Assembly: GCA_029054245.1 (NCBI GenBank) | Contig: JAIDFQ010000074.1 | Coordinates: 1 to 64,000 of the forward strand | Direction: 5' to 3' | DNA: 64,000 nt | DNA from: Lachnospiraceae bacterium | GTDB taxonomy: Bacteria; Bacillota; Clostridia; Lachnospirales; Lachnospiraceae | Shown: positions 17,579-27,063 of the stretch, in pieces | Position numbering within the stretch: position 1 is the first letter of the stretch | Layout: each line of letters starts with the position of its first letter | Translations under genes and position numbers: made by a program | The notes under the pieces: model-generated | Seen by the model: only the letters and a program-made list of their open reading frames with translations | Database searches by the model: none | What the model was told of the DNA's origin: nothing

Positions 17579-18427
17579 TTATATCAGTTCCTTCATATAA
17601 GCAGCCAAAGCATCATGCCAGTCTGCAAACTTATAATCAGTAGTCAATTTAAACATATAATTTTCAAGAATCGAGTACGCTGGGCGAGGCGCCTTTGCAC
17701 CAAATTCTTCTGTCGTAATTGCTTCCACTTTGGTAGTCTTGCCGGCATACTGAAAGATTTCCTCTGCAAACTGCGCCCAGGAGCAGCTTCCCTCACAGGT
17801 CGCATGGAACAGACCATAATTTTCCGTGAAAAGAAGATCTGCAATCGCTGCTGCCAGTTCCTTCGCGCTGGTAGGACTTCCCACCTGATCACCGACTACC
17901 CTGACCTGATCATTGCTTTCGGAAAGCCTGAGCATTGTCTTTACAAAGTTCTTTCCGTCGCCATAAAGCCATGCCGTCCTTAAGATAAAATATCGATCAG
18001 CAAAATCCTTTACCATGTTCTCCCCTGCCAGCTTGGTAGTGCCGTATGCTCCCTGGGGATTGGGTCTGTCAAATTCTGTGTATGGTTTATCCGCCTTGCC
18101 GTCAAATATATAATCAGTAGAGATATGCACCATTTTTGCGCCTGTCTCTGAAGCTGCAATGCTCAAATTCCTAGGACCGATGGCATTGATACGGTATGCC
18201 TTGTCCCATTCGTCCTCGCAGGCATCCACCCCTGTGTGGGCGGCGCAATTGATAATTGCATATGGTCTTACTTCTCTTGCAAGCTCCATAACCTTGTCAA
18301 TGTTGGTGATATCCAGCTCAGCCACATCTGTGTTGACAAATTCAATATCATGTTTTCCCATAAGCTCATGATTGATTGCACGCCCCAGCTGTCCGTTACA
18401 TCCTGTTACGATAATTTTATTCATCAC
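17579..18427 (-). CDS. rfbD: dTDP-4-dehydrorhamnose reductase
   Basis: 282 residues. It reduces dTDP-4-keto-L-rhamnose to dTDP-L-rhamnose with NAD(P)H. The N-terminal Rossmann motif is GCNGQLGRAI, HISTDYIFDG carries the catalytic Thr, and YGTTKLAGE the Tyr-x3-Lys. The start is GTG at 18427 (AAAGGA, 8-base gap) or ATG at 18424. It is the first gene of the polysaccharide operon. The other rhamnose genes (rfbA, B, C) are not in the window. Confidence 0.93.
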   Translation of the reverse strand: MMNKIIVTGCNGQLGRAINHELMGKHDIEFVNTDVAELDITNIDKVMELAREVRPYAIINCAAHTGVDACEDEWDKAYRINAIGPRNLSIAASETGAKMVHISTDYIFDGKADKPYTEFDRPNPQGAYGTTKLAGENMVKDFADRYFILRTAWLYGDGKNFVKTMLRLSESNDQVRVVGDQVGSPTSAKELAAAIADLLFTENYGLFHATCEGSCSWAQFAEEIFQYAGKTTKVEAITTEEFGAKAPRPAYSILENYMFKLTTDYKFADWHDALAAYMKELI

Positions 18428-18674
18428 TTACATGTTCCTTTCACATTTTTTCAATGTCTGCTTTATATTTTACCCTTTAAATCCATTTTACACAAGTAGT
18501 TACCATTATTATTTATTCCCGCAGGCACCAGACCAGGCGCGTGCGTGCACGGCATTTGGCGGTGTCCATCCATTCTGTTTATTCGCTGGACAAAAAAATT
18601 TACCCATAGTGGTACTTTATATTTCCCGTAATAATTTCTTAATATATTTGTATAAGTTTTTACACAATTTACTA

Positions 18675-18703
18675 GTGACTCCCGCTATCTTATATGCTAT
18701 AAT
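18675..18703 (+). promoter_or_regulatory. Promoter of the DUF3048 lipoprotein gene
   Basis: GTGACT (18675-18680), 17-base spacer, then an extended -10 box TGCTATAAT (TATAAT at 18698-18703). It lies 60 bases before the gene. In the rest of 18428-18762 I see only a GC-rich patch at about 18520-18590 and no gene. Confidence 0.7.
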
Positions 18704-18762
18704 AATAACCGTGTGATTTGATTACAATCACTATTTTTACGAATTGAAAGTGAGGAAACATG

Positions 18763-19914
18763 ATGAAAAGATTACAAGTTCTTTTTCTTGTAGCCTTATC
18801 CTCATCTCTTTTATTGTTTGGTTGTGGTAAATCTGAAGAGGCATCAACCCCGATTGTTGAGCCTATTATTGAAGCTCAGCCCGGTGCACCTGAAGAGAAC
18901 GAGACACAGGCTCAAGATTCTGCAGATTCTGAAACTCCTCCCGCAGAGGGAATGGTAAGAAGCAGACTTACCAATGAATGGGTGGATGAAAACATTGCAA
19001 AGACCCGTCCTATTGCTGTTATGATTCCCAATTCCAAAACAGCAAGTCAGTATGATATTTCAAAAGCATCTGTCCTTTATGAATGCAACGTTGAAGGCAG
19101 CATGACGAGGCTAATGGGTGTTTTTGAAGATTGGAGCAACGTACAAAAACTTGGCAACATCAGAAGCTGCCGTGACTACTACGTATATTGGGCATTTGAA
19201 TGGGATGCGATCTACATTCATTACGGCGGTCCCTTCTACATAGATGACATTATCGGAAGATCCGATACACAGAATATCAACTGTATCGAATACGGAAACG
19301 CAACTTTCAGAGATTCTGCAAAGAATTCAACCGACAATGCATTTACCTCTACTGATAGAATTAAGGACGCCGCTTCTCATTACGGTTATCCTTTGGAATA
19401 CAGAGACGGATATGCGGACGAACAGCATTACATGTTCGCTTCTGACAAAGAGCCTAATACCTTGGATCAGTACTCAGATGCGATTACTGCTTCTAAAGTC
19501 GATATGTCCCCCGCTTACCCTGTTACAAACTGTTACTTTGTATATAACGAGTCAACAGGATTATACGACAGATATCAGCACTTATCCGGTGACAGCGATG
19601 GGCCTCATATAGACTTGGCCAACAACCAGCAGCTATCCTTTAAAAACCTGCTGATTCAGAACACTTACTTTGAAGTAAGAGACCAGAAAGGTTACCTTGC
19701 CTTCCAGTGCCACGACACCACCCGCGATGGCTGGTTCTTCACCAACGGCAAAGGCATCCATGTAACATGGGAAAAGACTTCCGACTACGGCGCTACCAGA
19801 TACTACGATGATGCCGGAAATGAAATCAAGTTAAACACAGGAAAGACTATGGTCTGCATCTTGGAAGACGGTGATACCTTCACAGTAGACGGAAAGACAA
19901 TCGAAGCTGATTAA
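18763..19914 (+). CDS. DUF3048 (YerB-like) lipoprotein
   Basis: 383 residues from the ATG at 18763 (GAGG, 7-base gap; an ATG three bases earlier is too close). It has a lipoprotein signal peptide with lipobox LLLFGC, then an acidic, Thr/Pro-rich linker to about residue 70. The DUF3048 domain follows (RPIAVMIPNSKTASQYDIS, SMTRLMGVFEDW, IRSCRDYYVYWAFEW) with a C-terminal strand-rich part. The family is extracytoplasmic and lipid-anchored, of unknown function, in Firmicutes. It is monocistronic with its own promoter and terminator. Confidence 0.92.
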   Translation: MKRLQVLFLVALSSSLLLFGCGKSEEASTPIVEPIIEAQPGAPEENETQAQDSADSETPPAEGMVRSRLTNEWVDENIAKTRPIAVMIPNSKTASQYDISKASVLYECNVEGSMTRLMGVFEDWSNVQKLGNIRSCRDYYVYWAFEWDAIYIHYGGPFYIDDIIGRSDTQNINCIEYGNATFRDSAKNSTDNAFTSTDRIKDAASHYGYPLEYRDGYADEQHYMFASDKEPNTLDQYSDAITASKVDMSPAYPVTNCYFVYNESTGLYDRYQHLSGDSDGPHIDLANNQQLSFKNLLIQNTYFEVRDQKGYLAFQCHDTTRDGWFFTNGKGIHVTWEKTSDYGATRYYDDAGNEIKLNTGKTMVCILEDGDTFTVDGKTIEAD

Positions 19915-19938
19915 AATCATTCTTATACAATTACAAAG

Positions 19939-19965
19939 CCCTCCGGAAACTCCGGAGGGTTTTTT
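19939..19965 (+). terminator. Rho-independent terminator of the DUF3048 gene
   Basis: CCCTCCGGA (19939-19947), loop AAC, TCCGGAGGG (19951-19959), then TTTTTT. Confidence 0.95.
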
Positions 19966-19992
19966 CTATTTCATATACTTAATTTTTCACAC

Positions 19993-20341
19993 TAGTCCAG
20001 CCCACAAGGGCGGCGCAGCAGGACAGACAGAGCGCATGCGGATAGGGAACGCGCGGCTGACAGTGCATACTATCATTTCAAGTCTCTGGCGAAAAATCGG
20101 CAATTTCACTTACAGAATTGGTCGATATCAGGGAAATCCGGCATGGATGCCGGATTAGGAGCCGTTAGGCAGGATGCCGCTTGGCTCCGACCCGTTCGCT
20201 TTGAAATACCTATATCCAATTCTGTTAGTGAAATCCGATTTGCAGACGAGACTTGAAATGATAGTATGCACTGTCAGCCGCGCGTTCCCTATCCGCATGC
20301 GCTCTGTCTGTCCTGCTGCGCCGCCCTTGTGGGCTGGACTA
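19993..20341. repeat. Palindromic element, copy B: conserved core with 94-bp perfect inverted arms
   Basis: The arms at 19993-20086 and 20248-20341 are exact reverse complements over 94 bp. The core (20087-20247) is the reverse complement of the core at 7342-7511 with about 85-90% identity by eye. The inner hairpin here is GGAGCC...GGCTCC where the other copy has GCAGCC...GGCTGC, a paired change. The arms are unrelated, or only very distantly related, to those of the other copy. It fills the gap between two convergent genes, 27 bases after one terminator and 8 bases after the leuA stop, and may serve as the leuA transcription end. No gene is encoded in 19966-20349. Confidence 0.9.
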
Positions 20342-20349
20342 CATCCCCA

Positions 20350-22032
20350 CTATTTCTTTTCACCAATCTCCATTCTGTTGACTGCCGAGAAAATTGCACG
20401 CACAGACGCTCTTGTAATATTGGAGCTAACGCCAACACCATAGGTGACGTTTCCACTGTCCGCATCCAGCAAATGAATATAAGCTGCCGCCTGGGAATTA
20501 GAACCGCTCTGCAAAGCATGTTCCTCATAATCCAAAATCTTAATCCTAGTGCCAAGTTCTTGCTGCAGTCCCCTCTGTACCGCATCGATTGGTCCGTTTC
20601 CGACTGCCTCAAATCTCTTTTCGACTCCTGCATCTGTATAGGTCACAAATACCCGCGTATCAAATTCCGACTGAACCTCATCGCTTAAATCATCCACCCG
20701 CAGCTTACGGAAATGAATTGGTTCTTTCTTTTCCAGGTATTCCCTTCGGAACGCCTGCATAATCTCATCCGGAGAAACCTCTCCCTGTTTTTCGGAAATT
20801 GCCTGAATGACATTTGCAAATTCCCTGTGCATTCCTTTCGGCAGCTTGAATCCAAAATAAGTGTCCATAACAAAAGCAACGCCGCCCTTTCCCGACTGGG
20901 AATTAATTCTGACAATTGGCTCATACTCTCTTCCAATATCCGACGGATCAATTGGAAGATAAGGCACCTGCCAATGTTCTGTTCCTCTCTCCTTCATTGC
21001 TTTCACGCCCTTATTGATAGCGTCCTGATGGGAACCAGAAAAGGCAGTAAACACCAGCTTTCCTGCATACGGGTGTCTGGGATGTATAGGTATCTTACAG
21101 CATCTCTCATAGATTTCAATACTCTCATTGACCTTCTCAATATGAAGTTCTGGGTTAATTCCCTGAGAAAACATATTGTAGGCAATGTTAAGCACATCCA
21201 CGTTTCCGGTTCTCTCTCCGTTTCCGAACAAGGTTCCCTCTACACGCTCTGCACCCGCCAACATTGCCAACTCTGCCGATGCCACCCCTGTCCCTCTGTC
21301 ATTATGTGGATGCACACTTAGGATGATGCTTTCCCTGTTCTTAAAATGGGAATTCATCCATTCTATCTGATCCGCATACACATTAGGCGTATTCATCTCC
21401 ACCGTGGAAGGAAGGTTGATAATGATTGGGTTTTCTTTCGTAGCCTCCCATGCTTCCTGGACAGCAGTACAGATTTCAAGAGCAAAATCCAGTTCCGTAC
21501 CTGTAAAGCTTTCCGGCGAGTACTCCAGAATAATCTTTCCTGGAAATTTTGCCGCGCGTTCTTTTACCATCAGAGTCCCTTTGACTGCAATATCTATGAT
21601 TTCCTCACGGCTCATACCAAATACCACATCCCTCTGCAGGGTTGAGGTAGAATTGTAGATATGCACGATTGCTTCTTTACATCCTTCTATAGATGCAAAA
21701 GTACGATCAATCAGTTCCTCACGGCATTGGGTAAGCACCTGTACCCGCACATCATCCGGTATCATCTTCCTTTCAATCAATTGTCGCAGGAAATCATACT
21801 CAATCTGGCTGGCTGCCGGGAATCCAATCTCAATCTCTTTAAATCCCAGCTTGATCAGGTACTGAAACATTTCTATTTTTTCACTGACCACCATAGGGTC
21901 GATCAGTGCCTGATTGCCATCCCTTAAATCTACGCTGCACCAGATAGGCGCTTTCTCAATTTCTTTGTCCGGCCATTTCCTTTCTGGATAATCCACCACA
22001 GGGTTTTTCTTATATCGTTTATAATTCAGCAT
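20350..22032 (-). CDS. leuA: 2-isopropylmalate synthase (long, type 2-like)
   Basis: 560 residues from the ATG at 22032 (GGAGG, 7-base gap). It condenses acetyl-CoA with 2-oxoisovalerate in leucine synthesis. The TIM-barrel begins with SVDLRDGNQALIDPM (metal-binding Asp), HPHNDRGTGVA holds metal-binding His residues, and GNGERTGNVDV is a family signature. Residues from about 430 form the leucine-binding regulatory domain. leuB, leuC and leuD are not nearby. No T-box leader motif is visible upstream. Confidence 0.95.
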   Translation of the reverse strand: MLNYKRYKKNPVVDYPERKWPDKEIEKAPIWCSVDLRDGNQALIDPMVVSEKIEMFQYLIKLGFKEIEIGFPAASQIEYDFLRQLIERKMIPDDVRVQVLTQCREELIDRTFASIEGCKEAIVHIYNSTSTLQRDVVFGMSREEIIDIAVKGTLMVKERAAKFPGKIILEYSPESFTGTELDFALEICTAVQEAWEATKENPIIINLPSTVEMNTPNVYADQIEWMNSHFKNRESIILSVHPHNDRGTGVASAELAMLAGAERVEGTLFGNGERTGNVDVLNIAYNMFSQGINPELHIEKVNESIEIYERCCKIPIHPRHPYAGKLVFTAFSGSHQDAINKGVKAMKERGTEHWQVPYLPIDPSDIGREYEPIVRINSQSGKGGVAFVMDTYFGFKLPKGMHREFANVIQAISEKQGEVSPDEIMQAFRREYLEKKEPIHFRKLRVDDLSDEVQSEFDTRVFVTYTDAGVEKRFEAVGNGPIDAVQRGLQQELGTRIKILDYEEHALQSGSNSQAAAYIHLLDADSGNVTYGVGVSSNITRASVRAIFSAVNRMEIGEKK

Positions 22033-22090
22033 ATTCTGTCCTCCACATAAAAGTCTGCATTCCCCCAAAAATTTTCCTGCCAAGCAACAA

Positions 22091-22157
22091 CGAATGCCAC
22101 GCTGCGCGAGGCATTCGTATGTTAATAGAAAGCCGATCCAGATAAAACGGACCGGCT
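22091..22157 (-). terminator. Two hairpins between ptsH and leuA
   Basis: On the minus strand AAGCCGGTCC...GGATCGGCTT (22130-22157) followed by TCTATT looks like the ptsH terminator. A second perfect stem, CGAATGCC...GGCATTCG (22091-22117), lies closer to leuA and could act in a leader. The tails are only moderately T-rich. Confidence 0.55.
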
Positions 22158-22190
22158 TGGTTTACATATACTCTTCCCGAGTTTTCAGGT

Positions 22191-22454
22191 TTATTCGCCT
22201 AAACCATTTTCAATTGCGCTTACCAGAGTTTGAAGCGCCTCAACTTCATCTTCTCCCTCACAGATGAATTCAATTTCATCACCGCATTTGACGCAGGCAC
22301 CCAATACGCTTAATACGCTTTTTGCATTTGCAGTGTTATCTTTAAACGTAAAAGTTATCAATGACTTAAACTGCATTGCCTCCTTACATAAGATGCCGGC
22401 TGGTCTTAAGTGAAGACCTGTTGGATTCTTAATGACCACCTTTTGGCTTACCAT
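22191..22454 (-). CDS. ptsH: HPr phosphocarrier protein
   Basis: 87 residues from the ATG at 22454. It carries the PEP-dependent phosphate of the sugar phosphotransferase system on His15 (PTGLHLRPAG) and has a regulatory Ser46 (NAKSVLSVLG), the site phosphorylated by HPr kinase for catabolite repression in Firmicutes. The Ser46 loop differs slightly from the common KSIMGVMSLG form. It has its own promoter, and ptsI is not adjacent. Confidence 0.9.
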   Translation of the reverse strand: MVSQKVVIKNPTGLHLRPAGILCKEAMQFKSLITFTFKDNTANAKSVLSVLGACVKCGDEIEFICEGEDEVEALQTLVSAIENGLGE

Positions 22455-22512
22455 ACCATTTCCCTCCAATTTCCTGTCTGCCTGATATACCCGTCAAAAT
22501 CCCTCTTTTATT

Positions 22513-22541
22513 ACTATAACATTTTTTGGAATCTTTCTCAA
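22513..22541 (-). promoter_or_regulatory. Promoter of ptsH
   Basis: On the minus strand TTGAGA (22536-22541), 17-base spacer, TATAGT (22513-22518), about 60 bases before the ptsH start. Confidence 0.75.
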
Positions 22542-22561
22542 GTACCAGTTATAGCTGTCGA

Positions 22562-23911
22562 CTACAGCATAATGTTCTGGATCAGTTCCGCCAGCTGCCT
22601 TGCATCTTCTTCTATCATTTTCTGATCCTTTCCTTCAATCATGACACGAACAAGTGGTTCCGTTCCGGAAGGACGGATCAAAACTCTTCCCTCACCTGCA
22701 AATTTTTCATTCAGCTTTCCGATTGCATCTGCAATTTCAGGATATTCCATATATCTTTCTTTTTTGTGATTCGGTACTTTTGCATTCACAAGCGCCTGAG
22801 GCAGTACCTCCATGACAGATGCCAACTCTGATAAAGTTTTACCCGTTTCAACCATGACTTTTAAAAGATGAAGTGCGCTCAGAAGACCGTCTCCCGTGGT
22901 ATTTTCTTTCAGGAATATAATATGACCAGACTGTTCTCCTCCAAGACTGGCACCAATCTCCCGCATCCTTTCAAGGACATACCTGTCGCCTACCTTTGTC
23001 TGTTCCATTTTAATCCCATTCTTTTCCGCCATAAGAAAAAATCCCAGATTACTCATAACAGTGGCGACAATTGTATCATTGGTAAGGTCACCGCTTTCTT
23101 TCATGTGATTGCCCACGATTGCCATAATCTGATCACCGTCTACCACATTTCCCTGTTCATCAACGGCAAGGAGTCTGTCGGCATCTCCATCAAAAGCAAG
23201 ACCCACATTTGCTTTTTCATAAACCACCCTTGCCTTTAGCTCTTCCATATGGGTAGAACCGCAGTTGGCATTGATATTGGTACCGTCCGGCATGTTGTGA
23301 ATTGCTACAATATTTCCGCCTAATTCCTTGAGCGCCTCAACAGAGGTATAATAAGAAGCGCCCTCTGCACAATCCACTACGATTTTAAGTCCTGACAAGT
23401 CAATATTGACAGCCTGAATCGAATGATTAATGTATTCTTCCCTCGCATCTGTCCGGTACTTAATCTTTCCTACATTTGAGCCAATTGGAAATTTAATGCC
23501 GTTCATATCGCTTTTAATGATTGCTTCTATTTCGTCCTCCAGGGCATCCGGCAGTTTATAACCGTTTCCGTCAAAAAATTTAATGCCGTTGAATTCCACC
23601 GGATTGTGTGAGGCAGATATGACTACACCTGCATCTACCTTATATTTTCTGGTGAGATATGCCACCGCCGGAGTTGGAATCACGCCTACGTAAACGGCAT
23701 TTGCCCCCACAGAGCAAATACCCGCCATCAGCGCATTGGCAAGCATATCCCCTGAAATTCTAGTATCGCACCCCACCATAATTGTGGGCTTATGCATATT
23801 TTCCCTTGTAAGAACGTATGCGCCTGCCTGCCCAAGCTGCATGGCAAGAAGCGGTGTCAGTTCATCATTTGCCACTCCTCTGACGCCATCCGTACCAAAT
23901 AATCTTCCCAT
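22562..23911 (-). CDS. glmM: Phosphoglucosamine mutase
   Basis: 449 residues. It interconverts glucosamine-6-phosphate and glucosamine-1-phosphate for UDP-GlcNAc and peptidoglycan synthesis. The N-terminus is [12 protein letters not shown], the phosphoserine loop is [14 protein letters not shown], the metal loop AFDGDADR, and the C-terminal sugar-phosphate loop is [13 protein letters not shown]. It is the last gene of cdaA-cdaR-glmM, the conserved order in which GlmM is known to bind and inhibit CdaA. Confidence 0.98.
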   Translation of the reverse strand: MGRLFGTDGVRGVANDELTPLLAMQLGQAGAYVLTRENMHKPTIMVGCDTRISGDMLANALMAGICSVGANAVYVGVIPTPAVAYLTRKYKVDAGVVISASHNPVEFNGIKFFDGNGYKLPDALEDEIEAIIKSDMNGIKFPIGSNVGKIKYRTDAREEYINHSIQAVNIDLSGLKIVVDCAEGASYYTSVEALKELGGNIVAIHNMPDGTNINANCGSTHMEELKARVVYEKANVGLAFDGDADRLLAVDEQGNVVDGDQIMAIVGNHMKESGDLTNDTIVATVMSNLGFFLMAEKNGIKMEQTKVGDRYVLERMREIGASLGGEQSGHIIFLKENTTGDGLLSALHLLKVMVETGKTLSELASVMEVLPQALVNAKVPNHKKERYMEYPEIADAIGKLNEKFAGEGRVLIRPSGTEPLVRVMIEGKDQKMIEEDARQLAELIQNIML

Positions 23912-23932
23912 GTTTCTACCTATATCCTTTCT

Positions 23933-25213
23933 CTATTCTTCCTCTTTCTCTGCAATGTGCAATGATACCGTTACAGGTTCAAGCAGCGTTACTTCACTTG
24001 GCAGTCCAAAATCAACCTCCACCGTATAATAGCCCGGCTCCGGCTCTTCCAGCCCTTCCTGCTGCATCCATTTTTGTATATCTACCACACCAGATATACT
24101 GTTTGCCTGTAATCCAGCCACATCTTTGGAAAGTCCAATCACTTCTATCCCAAAACTTTCCTCAAGACCTGCTATACTTGCATCATATCCCTCAGGAACA
24201 TTGACCACCCTGACCTTCTCTTCCCTAATTTCCAGCTTCTTGGATACTTCAGGCTCTATACGCACTGTAATCGTCCTTACCGCATCTTCTGAACTTGCCA
24301 GATGGATATTATCCGGCAGATATTCACGGATATCTATCTGTGCTGTGTAATCTTCTGTCTGATCTGCAATATTCAATGCCTCTGCAGGTATTTCAATGGA
24401 TGACACCCCTCTGATTGCATTAGATTTACCGGCTATGACAATCGTTCCGCCATTTCCTTCAATCTCTCCGGTTGCCCTAAAGCCCGGCGCAGGTTCTCCA
24501 CTGACACTAAAATTAACTGGAACGGAAGCCTTCTGGAGAATGCTCACCTTTACTCCCACCGACTTGATATTCTGGGTGATGTTTGCATTGGTGACTTCCT
24601 GATCTTCCGCATCATACAATTTAATTTCCGCATTCGTCACAATGTCGCTGGTCATACCGCTGACATTAATATCAGCAGACGCGCGCACCACTTGGTCGAT
24701 TACCGACTGTGGTCCCGAGATTCTGACCAGATTCTGATCCGTCGTGACTTCTCCTATCAGATATCCATCTTCTACCTGACCGGATGTGGTCGCCCTAAGA
24801 GTCAGTGCCTTGCTTCTCTTATCTTCTATATTAAGTTTTACCGTATCTGTACTTCCGGTAATACTGGTTATCTTACTAGCATATAAATTCGTCGAGAGTT
24901 TAATGGAAATCGTATCAAGGCTGCTCAACTCCCTGACATCAGCCGTTGCAATGATATTTTCTTCTTTTAATTCGTTGTGGACAGAGCGGGGCGCCCTAAT
25001 CGACACTCTGCTGATTACATCACTGCCCTCTAACACTTCATACACTTGACCGGAATCCGTAATCAATTCTACATTAAGGAGCTTCACCGGTATATTATTA
25101 TAGGAATGGGATTCCGTCGGGTCATTGACGCTGTTGACCACAAACCACAATACAACTGCAAGAAAAACAGATGCCAATTTCAAACCCATATTTTTCGTCA
25201 GCTTATTTTTCAC
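23933..25213 (-). CDS. cdaR: YbbR-domain protein CdaR, regulator of CdaA
   Basis: 426 residues. GTG start at 25213, overlapping the cdaA stop by 11 bases. One N-terminal membrane segment (LASVFLAVVLWFVVN) is followed by about four tandem YbbR domains of about 80-90 residues, with motifs such as SVIDQVVRASADINVSG. The family sits outside the membrane and modulates the diadenylate cyclase. It is coupled to cdaA in translation. Confidence 0.93.
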   Translation of the reverse strand: MKNKLTKNMGLKLASVFLAVVLWFVVNSVNDPTESHSYNNIPVKLLNVELITDSGQVYEVLEGSDVISRVSIRAPRSVHNELKEENIIATADVRELSSLDTISIKLSTNLYASKITSITGSTDTVKLNIEDKRSKALTLRATTSGQVEDGYLIGEVTTDQNLVRISGPQSVIDQVVRASADINVSGMTSDIVTNAEIKLYDAEDQEVTNANITQNIKSVGVKVSILQKASVPVNFSVSGEPAPGFRATGEIEGNGGTIVIAGKSNAIRGVSSIEIPAEALNIADQTEDYTAQIDIREYLPDNIHLASSEDAVRTITVRIEPEVSKKLEIREEKVRVVNVPEGYDASIAGLEESFGIEVIGLSKDVAGLQANSISGVVDIQKWMQQEGLEEPEPGYYTVEVDFGLPSEVTLLEPVTVSLHIAEKEEE

Positions 25214-26072
25214 CTTTAGACCGTCCCTTCCACAGAATTCTCTTCCGGCTTTCTTCCTCCGGTTTGTTCTGTATTGTTCTGAGTTTCTCCTTCAGGGTAT
25301 CGCTATTTAAGCCACGTTCCAGATTTCCGCCATACGCCACACTTATTTTTCCTGTCTCCTCAGACACGATAACCGTAAGGGAATCGGTTACTTCTGAAAT
25401 GCCGACACCTGCTCTGTGCCTGGTTCCTAAATCCTTGCTAAGACGCATGTTGTCTGACAACGGCAGATAACATGTTGCCGATATGATTCTGTTTCCTCTA
25501 ACGATAACAGCTCCGTCGTGCAGCGGCGTATTATGCTCAAAGATATTGATAAGCAGCTGACTGGTCACAATACCATCCACATCGATCCCTGTTCTTTCGT
25601 ATTCCGTCAGCTTCTGCTCCTGCTCCACGACAATAAGGGCACCGGTTTTCACCTTGCCCATCTCCACACATGCCTTTGCAATTTCATTAATCGTCTTATC
25701 TGAAAATCTTCCTTCCTCTAAAGTCCTTCCCAGTTCAAAAGGAATAATGGCACTAATGATATTTTTTCTTCCAAGTTCCTCCACTGCTTTTCTAAGCTCT
25801 GGCTGCAAAATTACAATCACCGCAGTCACCGCCACGCCGAACATATTCTGTACGATCCAGAGAATTGTATTCATCTCAAAATATGCAGCAATCAATATAA
25901 ATACCGCAATTACGAGAATACCCTTCAGCAGCGACCATGCTTTTGTATTTTTAATCCATACTAATATATGATATAGAAGAAAGGAGATAATAATTATCTC
26001 CACAATATCAGTCCATCTGATTCCTGATACCCGTGACAGGTATGTTTCCACAAGCTCTAATCCACGCGCCAT
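25203..26072 (-). CDS. cdaA: Diadenylate cyclase CdaA
   Basis: 289 residues. Makes cyclic di-AMP from two ATP. Three membrane segments occupy about the first 90 residues, then the DAC domain, with the catalytic DGAVIVRGNRI and GTRHRAGVGISEVTDS motifs (DGA and RHR). Length is typical. First gene of the operon with cdaR and glmM, linking the second messenger to cell-wall precursor supply. Confidence 0.97.
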   Translation of the reverse strand: MARGLELVETYLSRVSGIRWTDIVEIIIISFLLYHILVWIKNTKAWSLLKGILVIAVFILIAAYFEMNTILWIVQNMFGVAVTAVIVILQPELRKAVEELGRKNIISAIIPFELGRTLEEGRFSDKTINEIAKACVEMGKVKTGALIVVEQEQKLTEYERTGIDVDGIVTSQLLINIFEHNTPLHDGAVIVRGNRIISATCYLPLSDNMRLSKDLGTRHRAGVGISEVTDSLTVIVSEETGKISVAYGGNLERGLNSDTLKEKLRTIQNKPEEESRKRILWKGRSKGEK

Positions 26073-26090
26073 TTGGTTATTCTATCCTTT

Positions 26091-27050
26091 TTATTTTCTA
26101 GATTGACCGCCGGAATATTTCTTTTTGGAAGAATTGATTCTCTTAACCGTTTTAGATGGTGTTGCAACCGTAATTTTAGGTACAGCCTTTACATAATAAT
26201 AATATTCATCATCTTCAAACTGCACCTTTTCCGTCCGGCTGTAATCCACATAGAAAGCAAAAAACTCAACTGCTTTCGCAATTAATACAGAAAAGACAGT
26301 TCCGATTATAATTCCGGCAATAGATACATTTGTATCAAACATTAGCTCACCGACCAGCAAAATCATTACATCTGCAAGTGCACCTGCAATAATCGCAATC
26401 GTCCATGCATGATCGATTGCCATTCTCTTAATCACATAAACAAGAATAATGGTTGCTGCGAAAGCAGCAATCGTGAGCATCATCTGCTTGTTATCGATAA
26501 ATCCGTCTATCAAAAATCTGAATTTTGTCGCCATATCCTCTGTATCCATTGCTGAGAGCGCTGTCGCATTATCAGCAACATAGCCAATCGTATAGCTGAC
26601 CATAACACCACATCCTACGGAAACAGCACTGGCTGGCGTTCCTAAAAGCCCCATGGCAAGAGGCATTACATATGGAATCTTGAGGATAAAGCACATAGGG
26701 GTCAGCAGAACCACCAGCGTATCCTTAGGTGAAAACCTAAAATAAAGCAGAAACATCACCAAGAAAAGAACCAGTGTTACAGCCGCACACTCTAACGACA
26801 AAGCATACATATGAAGGACTGTAAATGCCGCCGCCACAAAAATAATAAAATTAGCAGGCATGAAAGAGCACATCAATGATACAATAAGTACGATGGATAT
26901 GCTATCCAGCCTATGCATATAACCGATTTTTCCGTTAATCATCATCAGCGCCGCAAGCGCCAGAACCAATTTCATCAACGGCTTTAAATATACTTCATAT
27001 TTACTGATAAAATTTTTAATGTACTGTTTTGCAACAAGTAAGGTTGTCAT
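26091..27050 (-). CDS. Polytopic membrane protein of unknown function
   Basis: 319 residues from the ATG at 27050 (GAGG, 8-base gap); an in-frame ATG at 27074 would overlap the upstream gene. About eight to nine hydrophobic segments, a central soluble stretch (VADNATALSAMDTEDMATKF), and a soluble C-terminus that begins FEDDEYYYYVKAVPKITV and ends in a Ser/Lys-rich tail. I do not recognise the family. It lies directly between a small membrane protein and cdaA (18-base gap), so it probably shares the cyclic di-AMP operon. Confidence 0.8.
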   Translation of the reverse strand: MTTLLVAKQYIKNFISKYEVYLKPLMKLVLALAALMMINGKIGYMHRLDSISIVLIVSLMCSFMPANFIIFVAAAFTVLHMYALSLECAAVTLVLFLVMFLLYFRFSPKDTLVVLLTPMCFILKIPYVMPLAMGLLGTPASAVSVGCGVMVSYTIGYVADNATALSAMDTEDMATKFRFLIDGFIDNKQMMLTIAAFAATIILVYVIKRMAIDHAWTIAIIAGALADVMILLVGELMFDTNVSIAGIIIGTVFSVLIAKAVEFFAFYVDYSRTEKVQFEDDEYYYYVKAVPKITVATPSKTVKRINSSKKKYSGGQSRK

Positions 27051-27063
27051 ATGGTCTTCCTCA

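Noticed and set aside
7265-20341. The two palindromic copies as ends of one composite transposon
   Set aside because: They are in opposite orientation with unrelated arms, and the DNA between them includes ordinary biosynthetic genes with no transposase or integrase.
22033-22190. T-box riboswitch ahead of leuA
   Set aside because: Two hairpins are present but the conserved T-box sequence (GGTGGTACCGCG type) is absent.
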